Shown here piece by piece: positions 30,367-38,277 of a DNA stretch of 64,000 bases. The stretch's first letter is position 1. Every line of letters starts with the position of its first letter. The notes under the pieces are model-generated. The model was not told where the DNA came from. It did no database searches and saw only the letters and a program-made list of their open reading frames with translations. Origin of the DNA: an uncultured Acetatifactor sp. (GTDB lineage Bacteria > Bacillota > Clostridia > Lachnospirales > Lachnospiraceae); contig CALWRA010000006.1 in NCBI GenBank assembly GCA_944383825.1, positions 60,299 to 124,298 of the forward strand, written 5' to 3'. A program made the position numbers and the translations under genes.

Positions 30367-30404
30367 AACCCAGGGCTGTGCGTGGTAAAGCAAAGCCCTG
30401 GGTT
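30367..30404. terminator. Bidirectional hairpin between convergent genes
   Basis: AACCCAGGGCT (30367-30377) and AGCCCTGGGTT (30394-30404) form a perfect 11-bp stem with a 16-nt loop. It lies between the plus-strand methyltransferase and the minus-strand CNNM gene and can serve both, although the T-tracts are weak (CGTTATATT and CTCTTCAT). Nothing else is seen in 30212-30476. Confidence 0.6.
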
Positions 30405-30476
30405 CGTTATATTAGAACTATTTTGCAGAATATATTCCCTTATGCAATGCCCTTCTTCAGGCGTTAAACGACATTT

Positions 30477-31826
30477 CTATGAAGCGCTCTGCTCTTCGCT
30501 GCCTTCCTGGGAAACAGGATCCTTCAGACATACAATGGCTGTTTCTACCTGATGATCCTGAATTTGGGTTACTTTGATCATAAGCTCTGGAGTTTCCACC
30601 TCCACAACGCTGCCATCCTGAGGTACGGTGCCAAGAGCGCCGAAAACCAGGCCATTAAAGGTATCGCAATCCTCAGAGGTCAGAGAGATGCCTAAAGCCT
30701 TGGATACCTCCTCCAAAGAAGCGCTGCCGTGAATCTTCCAGGTTTTGGAGTCAATCGGCTCAATGGGAAGAATTTCGTCCTCCAGAGATTCGTCGTCTCC
30801 TAAGTCGCCTACAAGCTGCTCTACCAGATCGTTCATGGTAATAATGCCGCTCATGCCGCCGTATTCGTCAAGCACCACTGCCAGATTGTTGCGGGTATGC
30901 TTCATATTGCGGAAGAGTACGTCCGCTTTCACATTTTCAGGGACAAAATAAGCAGGCTTCACTGCATTTTTCATAACGGCCTCCCGGCTTTTGTCCTCCA
31001 TGCGGAAATAGTCCTTGGCATTTAAAATGCCTACAATATTATCTGCGGATTCATCGCAGACGGGGTAGAGCGTGTGTCGGCTGCTGTAAATGGTATTCTT
31101 CCAGTCCTCCATGGACTCTTCCAGCCAAAGAAGGGTGATCTCAGTTCTGTGAGTGGCGATTTCCCCGGCGGTCAAATCGTCAAATTCAAAAACATTCTGT
31201 ATAAACTCTTTTTCCTGGTGGTCAATGGTACCCTTTTCACTTCCTGCGTCTACCATCATGCGGATTTCCTCTTCGCTGACCTCATCGTCCTCCGCGTTGG
31301 GATCGATGCCTAAAAGCCGCAGTACAGCGTTTGTAGAAAGGGTCAGAAACCATACAATGGGAGCGCACAGCTTTGCTATACCGCTGATTAGAGCGGAAAT
31401 ACCCAGAGCCAGCGATTCTGCCTTGCGCATGGCTACACGCTTGGGCACCAGCTCACCAAAAATCAGAGTAAAATAAGAGAGTATCAAGGTAATCAGTATG
31501 ACGGAAAGCGTGTTCAGGGTTTTAACCGGGATGGACACTCCCAGGGAAACAAGCCAGTCCACTAAGACATCTGAAAAATTTTCCGCTGCAAAAGCACTGC
31601 CTAAAAAGCCTGATAAGGTAATGGCAACCTGAATAGTGGACAGGAAGCGAGAAGGCTGGCTGGTAAGCTTTGCCAGACGTACAGCGCGTTTATCTCCCTC
31701 TGCAGCAAGCTTTGCAAGTCTGGCATCATTCATGGAAATTACCGCGATTTCCGCACTTGCAAAAACTGCATTAAGCGCAATCAATATAACCTGTAATAAA
31801 ATCATGAAAAAAATGGAATCTTCCAA
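30477..31826 (-). CDS. CNNM/CorC-type (hemolysin-like) transporter with CBS domains
   Basis: A 449-aa membrane protein of the CNNM family (DUF21, CBS pair, CorC_HlyC). The DUF21 membrane domain (about 1-195) has NAVFASAEIAVISM and FGELVPKRVAM. The CBS pair spans about 210-335 and the CorC_HlyC domain follows (HGSASLEEVSKALGI). Members export Mg2+ (MpfA in Bacillus/Staphylococcus). The start is TTG at 31826, with AAGGAGG 7 nt upstream on the minus strand. Expression appears to be controlled by an upstream leader with a short acidic peptide and a terminator. Confidence 0.93.
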   Translation of the reverse strand: MEDSIFFMILLQVILIALNAVFASAEIAVISMNDARLAKLAAEGDKRAVRLAKLTSQPSRFLSTIQVAITLSGFLGSAFAAENFSDVLVDWLVSLGVSIPVKTLNTLSVILITLILSYFTLIFGELVPKRVAMRKAESLALGISALISGIAKLCAPIVWFLTLSTNAVLRLLGIDPNAEDDEVSEEEIRMMVDAGSEKGTIDHQEKEFIQNVFEFDDLTAGEIATHRTEITLLWLEESMEDWKNTIYSSRHTLYPVCDESADNIVGILNAKDYFRMEDKSREAVMKNAVKPAYFVPENVKADVLFRNMKHTRNNLAVVLDEYGGMSGIITMNDLVEQLVGDLGDDESLEDEILPIEPIDSKTWKIHGSASLEEVSKALGISLTSEDCDTFNGLVFGALGTVPQDGSVVEVETPELMIKVTQIQDHQVETAIVCLKDPVSQEGSEEQSAS

Positions 31827-31883
31827 AATAAATCCTCCTTAGAATAAAATGCAGAAAATATATCTGCAATAAGTCTTAAAGAC

Positions 31884-31938
31884 GCAAAAAGACACAACCT
31901 CCGCTTACTTCATCATTCTCGCAAGCACAGGCTATGTC
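31884..31938 (-). terminator. Attenuator-type terminator in the CNNM leader
   Basis: Minus-strand GACATAGCC (31938-31930) pairs with GGTTGTGTC (31899-31891), with two G-T pairs. An inner helix GCTTGC/GTAAGC supports it, and TTTTTG follows. It lies upstream of the CNNM gene within its own leader, so it looks like an attenuator. The 3' end of the leader ORF overlaps its 5' arm. Confidence 0.6.
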
Positions 31939-32002
31939 CCATTAAGTTTAATATATGGCATACGGTGTGACTATCTCCGGTGTTACTGTCGCCTTCGTCC
32001 AT
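31913..32002 (-). CDS. Candidate leader peptide (29 aa) upstream of the CNNM gene
   Basis: A 29-codon frame beginning MDEGDSNTGDSHTVCHI and ending LCLRE. It lies between a near-consensus promoter and the attenuator hairpin. The acidic start (MDEGD) resembles peptides that make ribosomes unstable at low Mg2+ (intrinsic ribosome destabilisation, as in MgtL). The AAAGGAG site is 14 nt upstream, which is long. A ribosome reaching the stop would cover the terminator's 5' arm. An untranslated structured RNA is the alternative. Confidence 0.4.
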   Translation of the reverse strand: MDEGDSNTGDSHTVCHILNLMGHSLCLRE

Positions 32003-32045
32003 GGTGTATGTACGATCTCCTTTCAAAATAATATACATGGTTTTT

Positions 32046-32074
32046 ATTGTACCTAAAAATGTGCTATACGTCAA
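32046..32074 (-). promoter_or_regulatory. Promoter of CNNM leader
   Basis: On the minus strand TTGACG (32074-32069), a 17-bp spacer and TACAAT (32051-32046). It would give a leader of more than 200 nt before the CNNM start. Confidence 0.7.
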
Positions 32075-32121
32075 TAAGAAAATTAAAATAAAAGCCTGAA
32101 GTTCTGATAGCGAGAAAAGAA

Positions 32122-32871
32122 TTACAGGCCGGAGGAGCTATGCTGTAACAAATTTTGAAACAAAGGCATCAGGAGACTTTTGGGATGAAAATTTCCTATA
32201 AGAGATTCTGGAAAAGCTCTTTGCCTGGCAAGCTCCCATGCCAGAGTCATATCTCCAATGTACCGGCTTCCGTGGCTGTCGCTGGACAAAAGAATAGGGC
32301 GGCCTTCCTCCATGCAGGCCGTCAGAAGCCTGACGGCATTCCGGCGGCAGTTTTTCCGGTAGCTGTCAGGCTGCAGGGAAACATTATTCAGCTCGGGAAC
32401 AATATTTCGTTTGGCCGCTGCTTTTACAAGGAGCGGGTAATCCACCGGAAATCTGGAATCATCACAATGACCGATAATGCGCACGTTTGGGTGTTCCATG
32501 GCTCTTTCATAGGCAAGCGTGTTTTCTTTGACGGAGCCGGGAGAATAAATGGGGCTATGCATGCTGATAATTACATAATCCAGAGCCTTAAGAATGTCGT
32601 CCGGTATATCGAGATGCCCCTCATTATCTAAAATATTGGCTTCTGCTCCGTAAAGCATGGAAACGCCAAAGCGTTTTCGCTCCCCCAGGGGCAGGCTGCG
32701 AAAATAATTCAGTCCGGCGGCGCCGGAGGTGGCGGGGCCGTGATCGCTGATCCCCAGAAGCATGATTTTTTTGGATGCGGCGGCCTTTGCCATATCAGTG
32801 ATGGTATCCGCTGTGCCATGACCGCTGGCACAGGTGTGAGTGTGCAGATCTATATGAAATAAATTGCCCAT
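32122..32871 (-). CDS. PHP domain phosphoesterase (YcdX-like)
   Basis: Metal-dependent phosphatase of the polymerase and histidinol phosphatase (PHP) superfamily, 249 aa. Metal ligands are visible in IDLHTHTCASGHG, GISDHGP, YGAEANIL, MHSPIY, IIGHCDD and LSSDSHG. The arrangement matches the YcdX group of putative hydrolases, whose physiological substrate is not settled. The start has AAAGGACCT upstream. It is encoded next to the CNNM gene on the same strand but separated by that gene's promoter. Confidence 0.92.
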   Translation of the reverse strand: MGNLFHIDLHTHTCASGHGTADTITDMAKAAASKKIMLLGISDHGPATSGAAGLNYFRSLPLGERKRFGVSMLYGAEANILDNEGHLDIPDDILKALDYVIISMHSPIYSPGSVKENTLAYERAMEHPNVRIIGHCDDSRFPVDYPLLVKAAAKRNIVPELNNVSLQPDSYRKNCRRNAVRLLTACMEEGRPILLSSDSHGSRYIGDMTLAWELARQRAFPESLIGNFHPKSLLMPLFQNLLQHSSSGL

Positions 32872-33030
32872 ATGTCCATAGGTCCTTTCTTATTCATCAA
32901 ATTCATCAAAGACATTTTCAGTATGCCTCTTTCTTTTTGTAAAGTCAAGAAAAAACAAGTCACGAACCACAAAATCCAATTAAAACAAACATAAAACAAC
33001 ATAAAACATACAATAAATATGTAAGTTTTA

Positions 33031-33059
33031 TTGACATTCCTTATTCGGAGGAATATAAT
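33031..33059 (+). promoter_or_regulatory. Consensus promoter of the BMC operon
   Basis: TTGACA (33031-33036), a 17-bp spacer and TATAAT (33054-33059), matching consensus in all 12 positions. The spacer contains TTCC…GGAA, a short dyad that could be an operator for the DeoR protein encoded at the operon's end. An unrepressed promoter of this strength would be always on, so a repressor is expected. Confidence 0.8.
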
Positions 33060-33098
33060 GAACCATATCGTGTTCTTGTCTATTGTCATAAATAAATA

Positions 33099-33112
33099 CC
33101 CGCTGAAGCGGG
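33099..33112 (+). promoter_or_regulatory. 5'-UTR hairpin before the glycyl radical enzyme gene
   Basis: CCCGC-TGAA-GCGGG, a stable tetraloop hairpin ending 1 nt before AAGGAGG. It may stabilise the mRNA or affect initiation. Confidence 0.55.
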
Positions 33113-33127
33113 CAAGGAGGTATAGGA

Positions 33128-35653
33128 ATGGAAAAATATTATTCAGGGGAAATTCCGAAGACAGAGAGAATTCCCCGGCTGGTAAAGCATTTATATGCAA
33201 AAATGCCGGAAATTGAATCTGCCAGAGCCAGGCTGATCACAGAATCCTACAGGAGCACGGAAAATCTGCCCATTATTATGCGCAGAGCCCGGGCGTTTGA
33301 GCATATTCTGAGGTATATTCCCATCATCATCCGGGATGAGGAGCTGATTGTGGGCAGTACTACAATTGCTCCCCGGGGCTGCCAGACCTATCCTGAGTTT
33401 TCCTATAAATGGCTGGAAGAAGAATTTGACACTGTGGAGCACAGAAAGGCGGATCCTTTTTACATATCTGAGCAGACCAAAAAGGAGCTGAGGGAGGCGG
33501 ACGCTTACTGGGAATGCAGGACCACCAGCGAGCTGGCGGAAAGTCTTATGGCACCGGAGACAAAGAGGGCCATCGCACATAACATGTTCACGCCGGGCAA
33601 TTATTTTTATAACGGTGTGGGGCATGTAACCGTACAGTATGAAAAGGTATTGTCCGTAGGTTACGAGGGCATTATCGCTCAGGTGGAGGAGGAACTGAAA
33701 GCCTGTTCTCCCGGCGATGCGGACTACTGTACCAAGATTCCCTTCCTGGAGGCTGTGATCATAAGCTGCCGGGCTGCCATAGATTATGCGCTGCGTTATG
33801 CCGCTCTGGCTGAAGAGGAGGCTTTACGGTGTACGAATGAAATAAGAAAAAAGGAGCTGCTTGAGATTGCTGCAAACTGCAAAAGAGTGCCTGCAAAAGG
33901 AGCTGAGAGCTTTTATGAGGCATGCCAGAGCTTCTGGTTCGTACAACAGCTTTTGCAGATCGAGTCCAGCGGTCACTCTATCTCTCCGGGTCGCTTTGAC
34001 CAGTATATGTACCCATATTATAAAAAGGATTTGGAGAGCGGCAGGATTACCAGAGAAGAGGCCCAGGAGCTGATCGACTGCATTTGGGTAAAGCTTAACG
34101 ACCTGAATAAATGCAGGGATGCGGCCAGCGCAGAAGGCTTTGCAGGATATAGTCTGTTTCAGAACCTGATTGTTGGAGGACAGGACAAGGACGGAGTGGA
34201 CGTTACAAACGACCTGTCCTTTATGTGTATTACGGCCTCAAAGCATGTGTTTCTGCCCCAACCCTCCCTGTCCATCAGGGTGTGGAACAAATCGCCCCAT
34301 GATCTCTTGCTGAGGGCGGCGGATCTGACCAGGACGGGCATCGGACTTCCTGCATATTACAATGATGAGGTAATCATTCCTTCCCTATTAAGCAGAGGAC
34401 TGACCTTAGAGGATGCCAGGGAATATAATATCATCGGCTGCGTGGAGCCTCAGAAGGCCGGCAAGACCGAAGGTTGGCATGACGCGGCGTTCTTTAATAT
34501 GTGCCGTCCCCTGGAGATGGTATTTTCGGGCGGATATGAAAATGGGGAATTGGTGGGAGTGGAAACAGGGGACGTGGAAAACATGACCTCCTTCCAGGAG
34601 TTTTATGATGCTTATAAAAGGCAGATGGAATATCAGATTTCCCTGCTGGTAAATGCGGATAATGCTATCGATGTAGCCCATGCAACCCGCTGTCCCCTCC
34701 CCTTCCTTTCCTGCATGGTGGACGACTGCATAAAGCGCGGCAAAACTGTTCAGGAGGGCGGGGCGGTCTATAATTTTACCGGGCCCCAGGGCTTTGGCAT
34801 TGCCAATATGGCAGATTCTCTCTACGCGATCAAAAAGCTTGTGTTTGAGGAAAAAAAGGTTACTCTGGCGGAGTACAAGAGAGCTCTTGCCATGAATTAC
34901 GGCCGGGGCTTTGATGAGACCAGCGCTGCTCAGATTGTCACAGAGATTATTCGGGAGTTGAACCAAAACGGCATGACCGTGGAGAGAGACCAAATTGCAG
35001 GCATGATTTCTCAGGTGATGAATGCCAGGCTGTCCCAGCAAGAGAAAAAGCGGTATGATGAGCTTCTGGAAATGATTGCCCAGGTGCCTAAATTTGGAAA
35101 CGATAACGAGGAGGTGGACATGTTTGCCAGAGATGTGGCATACACATACACCAGGCCTCTGCTGAAGTACAGAAATCCCAGAGGAGGACAGTATCAGGCA
35201 GGGCTTTATCCCGTATCGGCAAACGTACCTCTTGGCGCGCAGACCGGAGCCACTCCCGATGGCCGTCTGGCACATACCCCGGTGGCGGACGGTGTATCGC
35301 CCTCTGCGGGAAAGGATGTCCATGGCCCCACGGCAGCGGCAAACTCCGTTTCCAAGCTGGACCACGGAATCGCCTCCAACGGAACTTTGTTCAATCAGAA
35401 GTTTCATCCCACTGCTCTAAGCGGCGAGAAAGGATTGGAAAATTTTGTTGCGCTGATTCAAACCTATTTTGACCAGAAGGGAAGCCATATGCAATTTAAC
35501 GTGGTAGACAGGCAGACGCTTCTGGACGCTCAGGCGCATCCGGAAAAGTATGCGCATCTGGTTGTGAGAGTGGCAGGCTACAGCGCCCTGTTCACCACTC
35601 TTTCCAAGTCTTTGCAGGATGACATTATCCGCAGGACGGAGCAGGGATTTTAA
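33128..35653 (+). CDS. Glycyl radical diol dehydratase (B12-independent, BMC-associated)
   Basis: Oxygen-sensitive glycyl radical enzyme of 841 aa, the signature enzyme of the operon. The thiyl-radical Cys and catalytic Glu are in IIGCVEPQKAG (Cys438, Glu440). The glycyl radical loop is RVAGYSALFTTLS with Gly at about 817. The family includes glycerol and 1,2-propanediol dehydratases, choline TMA-lyase (CutC) and pyruvate formate-lyase. Together with the downstream class II aldolase, propanediol dehydratase fits best: 1,2-propanediol to propanal. CutC is less likely because no choline genes are present. No N-terminal encapsulation helix is obvious. A consensus promoter and hairpin precede it. 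Confidence 0.92.
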   Translation: MEKYYSGEIPKTERIPRLVKHLYAKMPEIESARARLITESYRSTENLPIIMRRARAFEHILRYIPIIIRDEELIVGSTTIAPRGCQTYPEFSYKWLEEEFDTVEHRKADPFYISEQTKKELREADAYWECRTTSELAESLMAPETKRAIAHNMFTPGNYFYNGVGHVTVQYEKVLSVGYEGIIAQVEEELKACSPGDADYCTKIPFLEAVIISCRAAIDYALRYAALAEEEALRCTNEIRKKELLEIAANCKRVPAKGAESFYEACQSFWFVQQLLQIESSGHSISPGRFDQYMYPYYKKDLESGRITREEAQELIDCIWVKLNDLNKCRDAASAEGFAGYSLFQNLIVGGQDKDGVDVTNDLSFMCITASKHVFLPQPSLSIRVWNKSPHDLLLRAADLTRTGIGLPAYYNDEVIIPSLLSRGLTLEDAREYNIIGCVEPQKAGKTEGWHDAAFFNMCRPLEMVFSGGYENGELVGVETGDVENMTSFQEFYDAYKRQMEYQISLLVNADNAIDVAHATRCPLPFLSCMVDDCIKRGKTVQEGGAVYNFTGPQGFGIANMADSLYAIKKLVFEEKKVTLAEYKRALAMNYGRGFDETSAAQIVTEIIRELNQNGMTVERDQIAGMISQVMNARLSQQEKKRYDELLEMIAQVPKFGNDNEEVDMFARDVAYTYTRPLLKYRNPRGGQYQAGLYPVSANVPLGAQTGATPDGRLAHTPVADGVSPSAGKDVHGPTAAANSVSKLDHGIASNGTLFNQKFHPTALSGEKGLENFVALIQTYFDQKGSHMQFNVVDRQTLLDAQAHPEKYAHLVVRVAGYSALFTTLSKSLQDDIIRRTEQGF

Positions 35654-35677
35654 TACAAAATTGCAGGAGGGAGCAAA

Positions 35678-36469
35678 ATGTCTTTTCTGGATACGAAAGG
35701 AAGGATTTTTGACATCCAGCGCTATTCCATCCATGATGGAGCCGGTATCCGTACCATTTGCTTTCTGAAGGGCTGCGTTCTGCGCTGTAAGTGGTGCTGT
35801 AATCCGGAATCCCAGGAATATGGGATTCAGCAGATGCTGGTGAGAGGCAGACCGAAAACCATTGGGCGGGATGTGACGGTGAGGGAAGTGATGGAGACGG
35901 TGGAAAAAGACCGAATTTATTACAGGCGTTCCGGCGGAGGTCTTACCCTGTCCGGGGGAGAGAGCCTCTGCCAGCCCCTGTTTGCCCGGGATCTTCTGCG
36001 GGCGGCCTATGAGACAGGCATAGGCACCGCCATGGAAAGCATGGGCTGTGCGCCTTACGAAAATATCGAAATGCTTCTTCCCTATCTGGATCATTACCTG
36101 TTCGATATTAAGCATATGAATGGGAAGAAACACAAAGCGTTTACGGGAAAAAGCAATGAGCTTATGCTTGAAAATGTCTGGAGAGTTGCATCGGAAGGCG
36201 GAACAAAGCTCAGCATTAGGGTTCCGGTGATTCCCACATTTAACGACAGTCCGGAGGAAATCAGGGACATTGCCCTGTTTGCGGATAAGCTACCGGGGGT
36301 GGAGGATATTTATCTTCTTCCCTATCACAGGTTGGGACAGGACAAGTACGAGGGGCTGGGACGTGTCTACGAGATGCCTGATATTCTGCCGCCGGAGCCG
36401 GAGCATATGCAAATGCTGAAAAAGATGGTGGAGACAGTCACAGGACTCAGGTGCCAGATCGGAGGCTAG
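35678..36469 (+). CDS. Glycyl radical enzyme activase (radical SAM)
   Basis: Radical SAM enzyme that installs the glycyl radical on the upstream dehydratase. The 263-aa protein has the cluster motif GCVLRCKWCCNPES (CxxxCxxC) at about residue 32, followed by SGGGLTLSGGES, which binds SAM. It lacks the cysteine-rich ferredoxin-like insert that many dehydratase activases carry after the radical SAM motif, so it is PflA-like in size. It begins 24 bp after the dehydratase with GGAGGGAG upstream. Confidence 0.94.
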   Translation: MSFLDTKGRIFDIQRYSIHDGAGIRTICFLKGCVLRCKWCCNPESQEYGIQQMLVRGRPKTIGRDVTVREVMETVEKDRIYYRRSGGGLTLSGGESLCQPLFARDLLRAAYETGIGTAMESMGCAPYENIEMLLPYLDHYLFDIKHMNGKKHKAFTGKSNELMLENVWRVASEGGTKLSIRVPVIPTFNDSPEEIRDIALFADKLPGVEDIYLLPYHRLGQDKYEGLGRVYEMPDILPPEPEHMQMLKKMVETVTGLRCQIGG

Positions 36470-36495
36470 TACACTGTGGCAGAAAGGTTGGTTAC

Positions 36496-36864
36496 ATGGA
36501 TATTCTGGATGAATCAAAAAAGCAGCGTATTGTGCAGGAGCTGGTGCCCGGAAAACAAATTACGCTGGCGCATATTATTGCGAGTCCGGATCCCGTGCTT
36601 TATGAGAAGCTGGGCTTGGATCCCAGCGTGGATTACGCAAGGGCGGCCATAGGGATTCTCACGGTGTCTCCGGCGGAAACGGCCATTATCATGGCCGATG
36701 TGGCTGTAAAAGCAGCGGCCGTTGATCTGGGATTTGTGGACAGGTTCAGCGGATCTCTGATTATTTCGGGGACGGTGTCCGAGGTGGAGGCTTCGGAGGC
36801 GGCAATTCTTTCCTATGTAAGGGACGAGTTGAAGTACACCGTTTGCAGCATTACAAGAACATAG
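36496..36864 (+). CDS. pduU: PduU/EutS-type BMC shell protein
   Basis: Circularly permuted single-BMC-domain shell protein, 122 aa, beginning MDILDESKKQRIVQELVPGKQ. This N-terminal stretch forms the beta-barrel lid in PduU/EutS hexamers. The core has TLAHIIASP, AIGILTVSPAETAIIMADVAVKAA and GSLIISGTVSEVEAS. It would form hexameric facets. The ATG at 36496 is preferred over a longer upstream frame overlapping the activase end. Confidence 0.92.
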   Translation: MDILDESKKQRIVQELVPGKQITLAHIIASPDPVLYEKLGLDPSVDYARAAIGILTVSPAETAIIMADVAVKAAAVDLGFVDRFSGSLIISGTVSEVEASEAAILSYVRDELKYTVCSITRT

Positions 36865-36941
36865 TGCAAAGGAAATAATCAGGCCCGGAAATATCCTGTC
36901 AGGTGAGTTCACGCTCTGGGCGGCTGAAAAAGAGGTGGACC

Positions 36942-37367
36942 GTGAAAAAGCTAATACTTATGGGGCGCAGCGAAAGCGGCAAGACTACGCTGAAGCAGGC
37001 GCTTTCCGGAGAAAAAATACAGTATTACAAAACCCAGTACATACATTATGAAGATATTATTATTGATACTCCCGGCGAGTACGCTCAGACGCATCATTTA
37101 GGGTATGCTCTTGCTCTCTATGCCTATGAGGCGGATGTGGTTGGGCTTCTGACGGCGGCTAACGAGCCCTTTACCCTTTTTCCTCCTAATATTACCTGCA
37201 TGGTAAACAGGGAAGTAATTGGCATCATCACCAAGATCCATGAAAAAAACGCCAATGTGAAGCGGGCGGAGAGCTGGCTGAGAAATGCCGGATGCAGACG
37301 GATATTTCCGGTGGATTCCGTGACGGGAGAAGGAATAGATAGGCTGCTTGCTTATCTTCAAATGTGA
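36942..37367 (+). CDS. pduV: EutP/PduV family small GTPase-like protein
   Basis: P-loop protein of 141 aa: Walker A LMGRSESGKTTLKQ, then DTPGEYAQ (switch II/Walker B region) and a guanine-specificity-like region near GIITKIHE. PduV/EutP proteins associate with BMC shells; a role in compartment movement or distribution has been proposed. Start GTG 36942 after AGAGGTGG; the longer frame has no support. The gap that follows holds an internal promoter. Confidence 0.9.
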   Translation: MKKLILMGRSESGKTTLKQALSGEKIQYYKTQYIHYEDIIIDTPGEYAQTHHLGYALALYAYEADVVGLLTAANEPFTLFPPNITCMVNREVIGIITKIHEKNANVKRAESWLRNAGCRRIFPVDSVTGEGIDRLLAYLQM

Positions 37368-37397
37368 AGAGGAATACAAAAAACAACAATAACAATG

Positions 37398-37426
37398 TTG
37401 ACTTATGTGGTATTTGGCTCTATAAT
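37398..37426 (+). promoter_or_regulatory. Internal promoter in the BMC operon
   Basis: TTGACT (37398-37403), a 17-bp spacer and TATAAT (37421-37426), just before the aldolase gene and after PduV. It would allow the downstream enzymes and shell genes to be transcribed separately from the dehydratase. Confidence 0.75.
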
Positions 37427-37464
37427 AAGACGAGAAACAACAAAAACGTTCAGGAGGATTTGAA

Positions 37465-38274
37465 ATGCAGAACGAATATGAAATCAAAAAACAAATTTGT
37501 GACATTGGAAAAAGGATTTACAATAGGAACATGGTTGCCGCAAATGACGGTAATATTTCCGTAAAGCTGAATGACAATGAATTTCTCTGCACGCCCACGG
37601 GAGTGTCCAAGGGATTCATGACGCCCGATTATATCTGCAAGGTGGACGCCAGGGGTGAGGTAATTCAGGCGAACGGCAATTTCAGACCCTCCTCGGAAAT
37701 AAAAATGCACATGAGGGTATATCAGGAGAGACCGGATGTGAATTCCGTTGTTCACGCACACCCCGTATATGCCACCAGCTTTGCCATTGCAGGCATTCCC
37801 CTAACGCAGCCCATTATGCCAGAAGCGGTAATTGCTCTGGGCTGTGTGCCCATTGCAAAATACGGAAGGCCCTCCACTATGGAGATTCCTGATGCGGTAT
37901 CCGAGTATGTACAGCATTTTGACGCCGTTCTTTTGGAGAATCACGGCGCGTTGACCTATTCTGATTCCCTTTTGAGCGCGTATTTGAAAATGGAGTCCGT
38001 GGAGTTTTATGCACAGCTTCTGTATCAGTCCAAAATGCTGGGAGGGCCCAAAGAGTTTACTCCCCAGCAGGTTGAGGATCTGTATGAGATCAGAAGACAG
38101 TTCGGCATGAAAGGAAGACATCCCGCAGACCTGTGCCAGAACCTGAAGGAAGGTAAGCCCAGCTGCCATACCTGTGGCGGAGGCTGCGGCAGCAAGGATA
38201 AATCGGACAAGGCCGCTTCCCCTGAGCTTGTGGCGGAGATTACAAAGAAGGTTCTGGAACAACTGGGAAAATAA
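37465..38274 (+). CDS. Class II aldolase (fuculose/rhamnulose-1-phosphate type) with encapsulation tail
   Basis: Zinc aldolase of the AraD/FucA family, 269 aa. Seen are NDGNISVKL, PSSEIKMHM and the metal-binding HAHPVYATSF plus ENHGALTYS. It would split L-fuculose-1-P or L-rhamnulose-1-P to DHAP and L-lactaldehyde, feeding the compartment. The C-terminal 40 residues are an extension: a Cys-rich patch CHTCGGGCG, then a helix SPELVAEITKKVLEQLG that fits a BMC encapsulation peptide. CAGGAGG precedes the ATG. It is the first gene after the internal promoter. Confidence 0.92.
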   Translation: MQNEYEIKKQICDIGKRIYNRNMVAANDGNISVKLNDNEFLCTPTGVSKGFMTPDYICKVDARGEVIQANGNFRPSSEIKMHMRVYQERPDVNSVVHAHPVYATSFAIAGIPLTQPIMPEAVIALGCVPIAKYGRPSTMEIPDAVSEYVQHFDAVLLENHGALTYSDSLLSAYLKMESVEFYAQLLYQSKMLGGPKEFTPQQVEDLYEIRRQFGMKGRHPADLCQNLKEGKPSCHTCGGGCGSKDKSDKAASPELVAEITKKVLEQLGK

Positions 38275-38277
38275 GCT

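Noticed and set aside
30348..30390. Nine-codon peptide MKRTQGCAW with a fair ribosome-binding site, Trp-leader-like
   Set aside because: Only a convergent gene follows on the other strand, so there is nothing for it to attenuate; the hairpin is better read as a terminator.
33059..33216. Reading frame starting at the BMC promoter -10
   Set aside because: It begins inside the promoter's -10 box, would be leaderless, and runs into the dehydratase gene in another frame.
34406..35407. 333-codon antisense frame in the glycyl radical enzyme
   Set aside because: Shadow of a conserved catalytic region; no start signal.
33128..35653. Choline trimethylamine-lyase (CutC) identity for the radical enzyme
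   Set aside because: The GCVEPQ motif alone does not separate it, but the aldolase, PduL and PduS context and lack of choline genes favour propanediol dehydratase; kept as an alternative only.
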